64,000 bases of DNA from JALRHH01 sp964590315. GTDB lineage: Bacteria > Patescibacteriota > Saccharimonadia > Saccharimonadales > JALRHH01. Below, in pieces: positions 34,381 to 45,060 of the stretch. The position numbers and the translations under genes are program-made. The stretch is taken from NCBI GenBank assembly GCA_964590315.1, contig CAZPVS010000004.1, positions 5,348 through 69,347 on the forward strand, read 5' to 3'. The first letter of the stretch is position 1, and every line of letters begins with the position of its first letter. The notes beneath the pieces were generated by a model. That model had not been told where the DNA came from. It worked only from the letters and a program-made list of their open reading frames with translations, and did not search any database.

Positions 34381-34386
34381 ATCATA
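34381..34386 (-). promoter_or_regulatory. -10 box of prfB, leaderless type
   Basis: TATGAT on the minus strand, 6 nt before ATG 34374; weak -35. Confidence 0.45.
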
Positions 34387-34403
34387 CTCTATCTTGTCGT
34401 AAC

Positions 34404-35747
34404 CTAGACGCTACTTCGGGAGAGTGACGCTCCATAGTTATCTGGGAGGCGGATATCCGCATGGTTCCACAGTGGTTTTACGTGGGTATACAGTCCGTCG
34501 ACAAATTCATGACCCGAACTCCCGAGACAGCCGAGTCCCCATATATTATCGGCAAACATGGCCTGCGATATAGCAACAATCGCTTCCTTAGTAACTGCAT
34601 CGATACGCCGAGGAATGTCATAATAGTCATCGATTGCTTCATCGAAAAAGTATCGCGAACTATATCCTGACGCCGTCCCGCTGACCGTTTGGCCGCTCCG
34701 TTGATACCGACCCAGAGCATACTGCTTTGCGCTGGCAACATCTTCACTATTCAACTTGGCCTCAAACACAGCCTCGAGCTCACGGGTAATGATGTCGAAT
34801 AATTTGGTCACGTTTTTGGGCATAACCTGCGCCCCAAACCACCAATTGCTACTATGTGCCGTCTGACCAAACCCAGAACTCATACTGTACACCAAACCAC
34901 GCTCACGGGCAGTCCCGAGAATGCGCGAATAGAGTGTCTCAGTAAGCATGGTATTGATTAGGCTAAGTGCATCTGTTTCTGGGTCGGAAATGCGTGCGTG
35001 CCTGAAGCTATCCAGATAAAAATAAAGGTTTTCTACACTCTCATTGTGAATATAGAGCGGTTCTTGGAGCGCTACCGGTATTTCTCGTGGCAATGCCAGT
35101 CGTTCGTTTCCCTGTTCAAGCTCAATATTCTCAAATAAATCTTCGAGAATTTTTTGTCGCTTTGGTGCAATATTACCTGCTATGACAAACCGTAAATTAC
35201 GAGCGGTATGCGTGGCACTGTAATGCTCAAAGATATCCTCCAGCTTCACATTATCCATCAGCTGCAATCGTGTTTGATCCGTCAGAACCTTAAACCCATA
35301 TGCTTCACGAAGCGCAAGGCTCAAATTACGGAAATGATTATTGCTACGCGCGGTCAGTTCTTCGCGCACATTACCAAATTCCGCCTCAAATTCCTCTGCT
35401 AAAAAGAGTGGCTTGGTGATGGCGGTGAGTAAGAGATCTGCGACTCTATCCCACTCAAAGTCGGCACATTCGGCCTCGTAGGTTATGTCGTAGCTCCCAG
35501 TGCTTGCGTTGCAGTACGCGCCGTTTTTCTCAAACTCTGCCTGGAACAAACGTGCTTTCGGTATCAACTCATTTGCTCCAAGAAGCACATGTTCCATAAG
35601 ATGCGGGGTCTCCCACTTTTCTTTGGCGACAAGATATTCACCTGCCCGAAAGTTTATCTCAAATGTCATGACGGAAGCATCGGGGATATGCACGAATAGG
35701 CCTTTGATGCCGTTGGCGAGAGCAACTTCAGAAACAGCATGTTTCAT
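34404..35747 (-). CDS. M16 family zinc metallopeptidase
   Basis: 447 aa. The inverted zinc motif HxxEH is present as HLMEH (residues 49-53), with the distal Glu expected in the NVREELTARSNNH region about 75 residues on. The second half (LVYSMSSGFGQ and GRYQRSGQTVSG) matches the non-catalytic C-terminal half of M16 proteins. No signal peptide, so cytoplasmic peptide degradation is likely. ATG 35747 has GGAGG 8 nt upstream; a TTG two codons earlier is less likely. It starts 34 nt after secA. Confidence 0.88.
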   Translation of the reverse strand: MKHAVSEVALANGIKGLFVHIPDASVMTFEINFRAGEYLVAKEKWETPHLMEHVLLGANELIPKARLFQAEFEKNGAYCNASTGSYDITYEAECADFEWDRVADLLLTAITKPLFLAEEFEAEFGNVREELTARSNNHFRNLSLALREAYGFKVLTDQTRLQLMDNVKLEDIFEHYSATHTARNLRFVIAGNIAPKRQKILEDLFENIELEQGNERLALPREIPVALQEPLYIHNESVENLYFYLDSFRHARISDPETDALSLINTMLTETLYSRILGTARERGLVYSMSSGFGQTAHSSNWWFGAQVMPKNVTKLFDIITRELEAVFEAKLNSEDVASAKQYALGRYQRSGQTVSGTASGYSSRYFFDEAIDDYYDIPRRIDAVTKEAIVAISQAMFADNIWGLGCLGSSGHEFVDGLYTHVKPLWNHADIRLPDNYGASLSRSSV

Positions 35748-35781
35748 GGGCAAAGCCTCCTTGGCTTTGGTTAATCATTAT

Positions 35782-38376
<2,595 letters not shown>

Positions 38377-38514
38377 GAACTTCCCCTCTCTCTGAAAAGT
38401 CAGTCAATCCTACCGATAGATAATCAATGTACCTATTGTACCGCAATAAGGGGTGGTGAATGAAGTATTTTTCCCAACAATGTTTTGAAGGCACGTTTTT
38501 GATGTGACAACACT

Positions 38515-38544
38515 AAAAAAGCCGCCTCTATGACGGCGGCTTTT
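38515..38544 (-). terminator. Rho-independent terminator after hpf
   Basis: Arms AAAAGCCGCC (38517-38526) and GGCGGCTTTT (38535-38544), loop of 8 nt; on the minus strand a six-T run follows. Confidence 0.9.
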
Positions 38545-38549
38545 GATAG

Positions 38550-38911
38550 CTATACTTCAGCGGGGGTGCGACGTAATCGCAATAATACCCGTCTATGGAT
38601 GCGGAGACTGCCATGTGTCTCTTTATACTTCTTCAGTTGATTCTTGAGTTTTGCCTCGACAATATCAACAGCAGCAAACATATTGATAGTCGACTCCTTG
38701 ACGGTGATAACACTGCCAGGGACATGGAGCACGACTTCACAGAGGTTTTCTTTCTTGGCCTTAATCTTGACTTCTTTGACAAAAATTTCAGCATGGGCTG
38801 ACTCACGGGCGCGGCGCGGCATATAACGGTCGAGCTTGCCTATCTTCTTGGTANNNNNNNNNNATCTGTGAGTACAGCATGGACCCCATTGATCTCTAAT
38901 TTTTGGATCAT
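38550..38911 (-). CDS. hpf: Ribosome hibernation promoting factor, interrupted by an assembly gap
   Basis: The gene spans the N-run. From ATG 38911 (after AAAGGAGGGAG) it reads MIQKLEINGVHAVLTD, exactly 16 codons to the gap edge; beyond the gap the frame resumes as TKKIGKLDRYMPRRARESAHAEI and continues to VLLRLRRTPAEV. This is the short HPF/YfiA fold that dimerises or silences idle ribosomes. The ten N plus one flanking base are not a multiple of three, so the true gap has a different size; family length suggests about six missing codons. The part downstream of the gap alone would be misread as a 90-aa protein. Confidence 0.9.
38854..38863. other. Assembly gap (ten N) inside hpf
   Basis: Placeholder bases. 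Both flanks code for hpf in the minus direction, so the gap is short and internal to the gene. Confidence 0.95.
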
Positions 38912-38945
38912 ATACACTCCCTCCTTTTACGGTTTAAAGTACGTC

Positions 38946-38977
38946 TATGAACATGGTGTGTTCATACAATTATTATA
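38946..38977 (-). promoter_or_regulatory. hpf -10 box with an adjacent inverted repeat
   Basis: TATAAT at 38972-38977 (minus strand). Just downstream, TATGAACA (38946-38953) and TGTTCATA (38959-38966) form a perfect 8-5-8 inverted repeat at the expected transcript start: an operator or a 5' stem-loop. Confidence 0.5.
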
Positions 38978-39006
38978 CGCCATTATTCCACTATGCATTG
39001 TGAGTA

Positions 39007-39025
39007 TCATCACGTCACGTCATGA
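39007..39025. promoter_or_regulatory. Near-palindrome upstream of the hpf promoter
   Basis: TCATCACGT-C-ACGTCATGA, arms matching at 8 of 9 positions, placed just upstream of the expected -35 region of hpf. Possible regulator site; it also lies 27 nt past the serS stop. Confidence 0.35.
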
Positions 39026-39052
39026 AGTTACTCGAATATACGTGGGATGATA

Positions 39053-40357
39053 TTAAATCTGTTGCTTGCCGCCCATGTATGGCCGGAGGACTTCTGGAAT
39101 CACAACCTTGCCATCTGCCGTCTGGAAGTTTTCTATGATTGCTACCATGGTCCTGCCCATCGCAAATGCCGTCGCGTCGTTGGTATGGACCAGTTCTACG
39201 CTGCCATCGCCCCGTTTCGTGCGCGTCTTGAGACGACGTGCCTGGTAGTCTGTCATGTAGTCGGCAGTGTGTGTTTCTCGATATTTGTTCTGTCCCGGGA
39301 GCCATGCTTCAATATCGACGCCACGAGCATTTGGCTTGCCAATGTCAGCCGTACATTTCATGAGTACATGATATGGAATGCCGATTTGCTGCATGAAATA
39401 CTCCTGAAGAGCTATCACAAACAGATGCTCGTCCGGGCCGGTATCAGCGGTACTGAATACTTCCATTTCGAGCTTATCGAACTGGTGCATTCGAATAATA
39501 CCTTCGTTATCTTTGCCGTAAGTTCCCGCTTCTTGGCGGAAGCTCGTTGAGTAGCCAATATAACGGACAGGGAGATCGGATTCAGCAATAAATTCGTCAG
39601 CGTACATACTGCCAAGCGTGTGTTCTGCGCTACCAATGAGCCAAAGATTGTCATCGTCACCATCGATATGATAACGGTCTTCTCGCGGTTCCAGTCGGTC
39701 CATTTGATCATAGACATCTTCACGTATCATTACCGGCGGTAAAATAGGTGTGAACGGCGTAGCCTGTATGTTTAATGTATTATCTGTAATGATCTTTTCA
39801 AGTACTGTTTGGTTGGTCAGAGTATCGAGTACAAACTGTATGAGTGCAAACTGCAACTGAACGAGCTCACCCTTGATGTATGCGAAGCGAGACCCCGTAA
39901 CCTTCGCGGCACGTTCCTTATCAATCCAGTCGCGCTGGGCGGCTATCTCCCAGTGGTTTTTTGGCTCAAAACCAAACTGTGGTTTGTCACCCCATACCTT
40001 GATTTCAACATTCTCGTCTTCCGTCCTACCAACGGGAACATCATCGGCTGGCATGTTAGGCACTTTTTTGAGCAGGTGAAAAAACTCTTGCTCAATTGCG
40101 TTCAACTGATGCTCAAGATCTGCGAGCTGATTCTTTACCTCACGCCCTTTGGTAACCTGATCTTCAGATGGTTTTTGACCTTTCATGCTCGCAGCTATCT
40201 CATTGCGTGCCTGACGTAATGTTTCTACTTGCTGCTGTAGTTCACGACGTTCAGTGTCGAAACCAAGCAGTTGGGTAATGTCTACTGAGTAGCCTTTTTG
40301 TGTGCTTTTTTCTGCAACAAGCTCTGGATTATCTCGAATATACTGAATATCAATCAT
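39053..40357 (-). CDS. serS: Seryl-tRNA synthetase
   Basis: 434 aa. The N-terminal long coiled-coil arm (about residues 28-100) for tRNA-Ser binding is followed by the class II core with motif 2 (YSTSFRQEAGTYGKDNEGIIRMHQFDK) and motif 3 (FAMGRTMVAIIENFQ). A TATAAT box ends 6 nt before the ATG: another leaderless candidate. Confidence 0.96.
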   Translation of the reverse strand: MIDIQYIRDNPELVAEKSTQKGYSVDITQLLGFDTERRELQQQVETLRQARNEIAASMKGQKPSEDQVTKGREVKNQLADLEHQLNAIEQEFFHLLKKVPNMPADDVPVGRTEDENVEIKVWGDKPQFGFEPKNHWEIAAQRDWIDKERAAKVTGSRFAYIKGELVQLQFALIQFVLDTLTNQTVLEKIITDNTLNIQATPFTPILPPVMIREDVYDQMDRLEPREDRYHIDGDDDNLWLIGSAEHTLGSMYADEFIAESDLPVRYIGYSTSFRQEAGTYGKDNEGIIRMHQFDKLEMEVFSTADTGPDEHLFVIALQEYFMQQIGIPYHVLMKCTADIGKPNARGVDIEAWLPGQNKYRETHTADYMTDYQARRLKTRTKRGDGSVELVHTNDATAFAMGRTMVAIIENFQTADGKVVIPEVLRPYMGGKQQI

Positions 40358-40363
40358 GCGCGT

Positions 40364-40369
40364 ATTATA
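40364..40369 (-). promoter_or_regulatory. -10 box of serS, leaderless
   Basis: TATAAT on the minus strand, 6 nt before ATG 40357; -35 not consensus. Confidence 0.5.
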
Positions 40370-40396
40370 TCGCTTCCCTTGCGTGTTACCTAGTAT

Positions 40397-40744
40397 TTAC
40401 GACTGCGTATCGGGTTTACGTACCAATGCCATAAGCTCTTCCAAAGCATTTTCGTGGGAAAATACCTCACCGGCAAAAACACGGAGTGACTCAGGTCGCT
40501 CACCAGTATGCACCAATCGATATAGCGTTGGATCGAGTTCTGTTAGGCCTTCTGAATCACCCATCATCAGCTTGCCCGCCCAGAGTCTCCCGTGTTCCAT
40601 GGCGCGCGGGTGATTATGCCTAATGCGAGCCAGGATATCTCCGACTATGGCAACTTGCTCATCTGTTGGTTCATATATTATTTCACCGTACTCATCGGTC
40701 ATCTCAGCGTAATGTGTTTCGTATTCTTGTATGTTGTTTCTCAT
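40397..40744 (-). CDS. Hypothetical protein
   Basis: Not recognised; 115 aa, acidic, soluble and mostly helical (DEQVAIVGDILARIRHNHPRAMEHGRLW and NALEELMALVRK). An AAGG Shine-Dalgarno precedes ATG 40744. Located between serS and a nuclease gene on the same strand. Confidence 0.6.
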   Translation of the reverse strand: MRNNIQEYETHYAEMTDEYGEIIYEPTDEQVAIVGDILARIRHNHPRAMEHGRLWAGKLMMGDSEGLTELDPTLYRLVHTGERPESLRVFAGEVFSHENALEELMALVRKPDTQS

Positions 40745-40836
40745 AATGAATGCCTTGTTACTTGCTGCTCTTGTTATAGATTATTAGACATCTACTGCCT
40801 ATGATTCAGCGCACATAGCGATATAGTTTCAGTGTA

Positions 40837-41625
40837 TTATTTTTGCTTGGATTGCAGAGCTTTGAGTGTCAATTCAGTACGAGCACGGGCGTAAGTACAG
40901 TGCTCACAGGGGCCACCCATAGCCGCGGTGCCAATTGGTGGCATTTCATCTGAGTCCATGCAGGCTTTCATATCCATGATTGTTTGCTCCACCCAGTCAC
41001 TATTACCATGATGTGGAAATACAAAGGTTTCGAACTCTACTTTATTATGAAACCCATCGAGGTCCTGACGACCAGTTGCGTACACAAAGTAGCCGGTGTC
41101 GCTGACCTTAAAACCATTTTGCTTGAGGAGCCACTGATACACCTCCATCTGACGTCGGTACATGTCGTGCCACGTGCCTTCGGGGCCAAGCGCTGTAACG
41201 GGTTTGTCTTTAGCCGTGGCTTTATAGTCTACGACGATGAGCTCCTCGTCTTCGTTGATCCAGATATCGTCAACCGCACCAAAGACATGAAGATTTGTGG
41301 GCACATGAACGGTGGTAATCCCCGTAAAGTTATAGCGCCACGTATCCAGGTCTTTATGCTGATACGGAATAGCCTTGATGCCTGTCTCCACCAATAACGG
41401 GTGCGGCTCTTGCTTGGCGCGGTAGACATCAAATTCTTTTTTGAATAATTCGTCGATGGTTTTGTTGATATTGAACGGGGGGCTGCTCGGTCGAGTAATT
41501 TTCAGACGTACATCAAGCCAAAAACAACGTGGGCATTGCATGAACAGCTCAATTTTGGAGCGCGACAATTTGAACGGTACTTTCTGCCCTGGTTGATACG
41601 GCATTGAGCGTTCTCTATAGCCCAT
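40837..41625 (-). CDS. RecB/Cas4-like PD-(D/E)xK nuclease
   Basis: About 262 aa from ATG 41625, which has AAAGGA 7 nt upstream; an earlier in-frame start is unsupported. Motifs: LSRSKIELFMQCPRCFWL near the N-terminus (the RecB-family Q-like helix with two Cys), catalytic FGAVDDIWI and LIVVDYKAT (Asp, Asp-x-Lys), RRQMEVYQWLL, and CEHCTYAR near the end. The four cysteines could hold an iron-sulfur cluster as in Cas4 and AddB. It stands alone, away from any CRISPR or helicase gene, so its role in DNA processing is open. Confidence 0.82.
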   Translation of the reverse strand: MGYRERSMPYQPGQKVPFKLSRSKIELFMQCPRCFWLDVRLKITRPSSPPFNINKTIDELFKKEFDVYRAKQEPHPLLVETGIKAIPYQHKDLDTWRYNFTGITTVHVPTNLHVFGAVDDIWINEDEELIVVDYKATAKDKPVTALGPEGTWHDMYRRQMEVYQWLLKQNGFKVSDTGYFVYATGRQDLDGFHNKVEFETFVFPHHGNSDWVEQTIMDMKACMDSDEMPPIGTAAMGGPCEHCTYARARTELTLKALQSKQK

Positions 41626-41742
41626 TTTTGGGTCCTTTCGTTTATAAGACACTGGCGGCTGGAGCATGATTGATAGTCGAAGAGAGCTACAATCATCTCT
41701 GTTTATTGTAGCAAAGGCTTCTGAACTGAAGGCATGTAATAT

Positions 41743-43848
41743 TTACGCCTTTGCATGATGCCGCACGACCAGTCCATGCGAATGGAACGTACGGTACACA
41801 CGATGTCGTCCATACTGGCGAGCGATGAGAATGATTGCTCCCATAAGACCGATAAATCCGATAATAGCCCCTCCGGTCAGTGCGGTTACCGACGGCTCGC
41901 GCACATCCTTTCCGCCAGCTACGGCTTGTTTAGACAGATCAATGTAACCTCCGGCAAGACGATGCGGCGGATACGCCCGCTGGACTGATTCAAACTCTCG
42001 CTGTGCAGCCGAATAATGCTGCCGACCGTACAGATCGAGACCCTTCTGCCAGGTCGCCTGAACCGTGCCACTAGCGCGAAGATTAACAGAATGAGTTGTA
42101 GCGAGCGATTTGAAATCTGCTATGTCTCGAATATAGCTTTTCGCCGCATCAGCAACTTCGCCGCTCGTATAACGATACGTCAGGAGGCCGATCACTTCAC
42201 CATCTTCATTGACTGCCGGACCGCCACTATTACCACGTGACGCATCGGCATCTGACTGATACAACTTCGATGTGCCTCCCGCGGCTTCACGTACAGCGCT
42301 CACTGCGCCATTTGTAACAGTGACGTCGAGTGCGGTGTTGTCGGTCAGTTTATTTTCGGCATCAGTCGGAAAGCCAAACAAGCTAATTTTTTGATTCAGC
42401 GTTGCGGGACTATCTGCCAAAGCAATGAAGGGCGCGTCGGTCACATGCACCTTCAGGAGCGCCACATCACTCGATGAAAACCCCTGCTTGGGATCTGCAA
42501 CGACGGTGAGCTGGTCTTTTGGTGAGTAGTCATAGTCGATAACCCTCGCTTGCTTTAAGCTATCAGTCTCAGCGAAGCTCCGTACCGTTTGCTTCAACTG
42601 CTCTTCATCAACCGCTTCCACTGGCGTCTCGCCCAAAGCAACAACCGTCAACTTGCGCTCATTTACCAGTCGTAGTTGGCTATCGGGTAAATCATATATT
42701 TTAGAAATGATCGATGCGGTTAGTTCTGGTCGTTGTAAGACTTCCTGAATCTGGGATGACGAGAGTTGTGATCCACTCAGAAAGCGCTCGAGTAAAGTGC
42801 TGTCGCGTAATAAGGCGTTGACCAGCATGTCCTTGGCACCATACACCACCACATGTCCGTTGGTTGCAATATAGCCATCACCCGTCACCAAAAAGCCGCT
42901 CCCCATGGAACCACTGCATGTATCTTCAGAGAGCGCCTGGTCCTCAAAAACTAATGTGCCACACACCATATGATAAATTTTAACCACTGCTGGGGACACC
43001 AGATCAGCAATATATTGCTGATCCATGACCGGTTGTGGCTTTTGATCAAAGATAGTTGATATCCCTTGTACTTTTGTAGCTGTCTCAAGCTGCATTGCAT
43101 GCAGTATGGGTGCCATCGATGTCGGAATTCCCTCGTCAGTAACGATGCCACGAATAGTGATGGCAAATGGCCTGCTCTGCACCTCACTGGTCCAGACGAC
43201 CGTACGAGTTGGGTTGCCTGCAAACTTCGGCGTCACGACATAACTTGATTTGGTCATCAGCGTACCGCTCACTGACTCAGTTGTACGGACTGGCGACGAG
43301 ACATCCACACTATCTGTACTTTTTGGCGCAAAATAGTCCGCCAAAATAGCCGTGATATCCTGTCGTGGTGCAGCGACTGATTTGAAGGTAGCGAAGGCAG
43401 CCGCGTCGGTCTCTACACGAACCTCTAGTTCGGCAGCAGCTTCTGGCGGAGGTACTCTACTCGGCAGCGGGCTGAGTGTTACGCTGGAAAGCGGTTTGCC
43501 TGCCCGAAGCTCAGCATCACTTATCTGCCCCTGGTAACCATCTCCGAGTGCAGTCGGAGCAAACTGTTCATTATCAAAACTGAAGGCGAATCCATTGGCC
43601 GAACGGACGGTCGTGAGTGTCTGGCGTTGCACAGGAGTTGCTGCATTGCTAATAAGATTTCGGGGATCAAGTGATTGACGCGTCACCACTGCCGCCAACT
43701 CGAGAAACATGGTACCCATAAATGCCAGCGCGACCAGCAAAATCAAAATGTGACGGCGCCGATACGGCCGTGTATGATGCGGCAACAAATGCAGCACCTC
43801 ACCAAGCGCCACAAGAGCCGGCTGATTATGGGTTACACCTGTTGCCAT
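41743..43848 (-). CDS. Membrane trypsin-like serine protease
   Basis: 701 aa. After a cytoplasmic N-terminus one membrane helix (about residues 34-54) leads to a long outside region. Trypsin-like triad: His in GYIATNGHVVVYG, Asp in SSDVALLKV, Ser in DASRGNSGGPAV. The core is split by an insert of about 120 residues between His and Asp. A second helix (AIIGFIGLMGAIILIA) lies near the C-terminus, so both ends face the cytoplasm. A TTGTCA-N17-TATACT promoter precedes. Likely surface protein processing or quality control. Confidence 0.85.
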   Translation of the reverse strand: MATGVTHNQPALVALGEVLHLLPHHTRPYRRRHILILLVALAFMGTMFLELAAVVTRQSLDPRNLISNAATPVQRQTLTTVRSANGFAFSFDNEQFAPTALGDGYQGQISDAELRAGKPLSSVTLSPLPSRVPPPEAAAELEVRVETDAAAFATFKSVAAPRQDITAILADYFAPKSTDSVDVSSPVRTTESVSGTLMTKSSYVVTPKFAGNPTRTVVWTSEVQSRPFAITIRGIVTDEGIPTSMAPILHAMQLETATKVQGISTIFDQKPQPVMDQQYIADLVSPAVVKIYHMVCGTLVFEDQALSEDTCSGSMGSGFLVTGDGYIATNGHVVVYGAKDMLVNALLRDSTLLERFLSGSQLSSSQIQEVLQRPELTASIISKIYDLPDSQLRLVNERKLTVVALGETPVEAVDEEQLKQTVRSFAETDSLKQARVIDYDYSPKDQLTVVADPKQGFSSSDVALLKVHVTDAPFIALADSPATLNQKISLFGFPTDAENKLTDNTALDVTVTNGAVSAVREAAGGTSKLYQSDADASRGNSGGPAVNEDGEVIGLLTYRYTSGEVADAAKSYIRDIADFKSLATTHSVNLRASGTVQATWQKGLDLYGRQHYSAAQREFESVQRAYPPHRLAGGYIDLSKQAVAGGKDVREPSVTALTGGAIIGFIGLMGAIILIARQYGRHRVYRTFHSHGLVVRHHAKA

Positions 43849-43876
43849 TCCTCACCTTATTTATTGCTTAAGCATA

Positions 43877-43905
43877 AGTATATAGGTCACCGGTACGGCT
43901 GACAA
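43877..43905 (-). promoter_or_regulatory. Promoter of the membrane serine protease gene
   Basis: TTGTCA (43900-43905), 17-nt spacer, TATACT (43877-43882) on the minus strand; a GGTGAGG site follows before ATG 43848. Confidence 0.6.
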
Positions 43906-43937
43906 TGCACTTTCGGTAATGAGGCTAGAGCTGCGAG

Positions 43938-44627
43938 CTACGCCGTCAGCGCAACAGCAGTAATAGCCGCAGTCTCCGCACGGAGGGTGAACTGCCCTAG
44001 CCCAAGATGCGGTATTGTATGCGAAGTAACCAAGGTCCGCTCTGACTCGCTCCAGCCGCCTTCAGGACCGACAAGCAGCCCAAAAGTCTGACTATCTACA
44101 CATTCCGGACGCGTTCCGCCCTGCTCGCACAGGGCAAGCGGTACCGTGCTGCCCAGGTGTTCCAGCGCAGTTTTAACGAGCATTGGTTCACGGACAGTCG
44201 GTATGTCACTGCGACCGCACTGCTCTGCTGCCTCGATAATTATCTTCTCCGCGCGGTCGGTATTAAAACCCGTCTTCTCTGATCGCTCGGCCAATAATGG
44301 TATGAAGTGACTCACTCCAAGCTCGGTCGCTTTTTGTAGCACCCAGTCATTCTTGTCCTTTTTGAGGAGTGACCACAAGAGATACACATCCTTCTGCGGG
44401 ACATTCCGCTCATAATCTGTAATCAGTTCGAGGTGCGCCTCGGTATCATGCATTTCCGTAATACGATAGAGCCGCTCCGTCTCGACGCCATCAAACAACA
44501 CCACCTGTTGATCTGCTTGGTATCTCAAGACTTTCCGCCACTGGTGAATTAAGGCCTGATCATGCAGCCAAAAATCATGTTTTAGCTCGATGGTGTTGAT
44601 CGGGATATAAAATCGATGGAGGCGCAT
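43938..44627 (-). CDS. rsmE: 16S rRNA m3U1498 methyltransferase RsmE
   Basis: About 229 aa from ATG 44627 (MRLHRFYIP); the longer frame upstream overlaps the preceding gene and is not supported. PUA-like N-terminal part (HQWRKVLRYQADQQVVLFDG) and SPOUT knot with the end motifs LLVGPEGGWSESE and LGLGQFTLRAETAAITAV. These are the SAM-binding features of RsmE, which methylates U1498 of 16S rRNA. It lies 28 nt after a small membrane protein gene. Confidence 0.93.
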   Translation of the reverse strand: MRLHRFYIPINTIELKHDFWLHDQALIHQWRKVLRYQADQQVVLFDGVETERLYRITEMHDTEAHLELITDYERNVPQKDVYLLWSLLKKDKNDWVLQKATELGVSHFIPLLAERSEKTGFNTDRAEKIIIEAAEQCGRSDIPTVREPMLVKTALEHLGSTVPLALCEQGGTRPECVDSQTFGLLVGPEGGWSESERTLVTSHTIPHLGLGQFTLRAETAAITAVALTA

Positions 44628-44655
44628 AGGTACACCTATTGTACTAGAGTCTCCC

Positions 44656-44934
44656 TTATAGGACGACTGTACGGCTCTCGCGTTGGAGTTTTGCCTGCGC
44701 TGCTTCAGCACGCTTGTCGGACACAAACGTAAATAATCCGCTGATGAGCACTGCGCTGATAACCACCGCTCCAGTGATAAGTGCTACTTTTTTATGGGTA
44801 GTCATGGGTTGCATAGGTGCTGGTTCCGCAGGACGAGGCGGAATATTATTCCAATCCTGATTTGCCAGCGGTGCTGGCGCTTGCGTTTGATCTTGGGTTG
44901 TTGTCGGCTGAGCCGTAAAAGTTTGCTGGTCCAT
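44656..44934 (-). CDS. Small hypothetical single-pass membrane protein
   Basis: 92 aa from ATG 44934 (MDQQTFTAQ), which has AAGGAA just upstream; a GTG 42 nt earlier is an alternative. A Gln/Thr/Pro-rich N-terminal half, one membrane helix (about residues 52-74) and a short charged tail (DKRAEAAQAKLQRES). Not recognised. It has a clear promoter with the extended -10 sequence. Confidence 0.6.
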   Translation of the reverse strand: MDQQTFTAQPTTTQDQTQAPAPLANQDWNNIPPRPAEPAPMQPMTTHKKVALITGAVVISAVLISGLFTFVSDKRAEAAQAKLQRESRTVVL

Positions 44935-44986
44935 AGTTTCCTTGTACTGTGATTTTGCTATTTTTGTTTTTGTCACCTTGAAAAAT

Positions 44987-45015
44987 ACTATAGCATAAGC
45001 TTAATAATATTTCAA
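44987..45015 (-). promoter_or_regulatory. Promoter of the small membrane protein-rsmE unit
   Basis: TTGAAA (45010-45015), 17-nt spacer ending in CTTATGC, then TATAGT (44987-44992) on the minus strand, an extended -10 like those at 23518 and 25200. Confidence 0.7.
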
Positions 45016-45060
45016 CTGTTTTGTAACTAATTTATTGTTTTGTCTATTTTATGTCACAAG

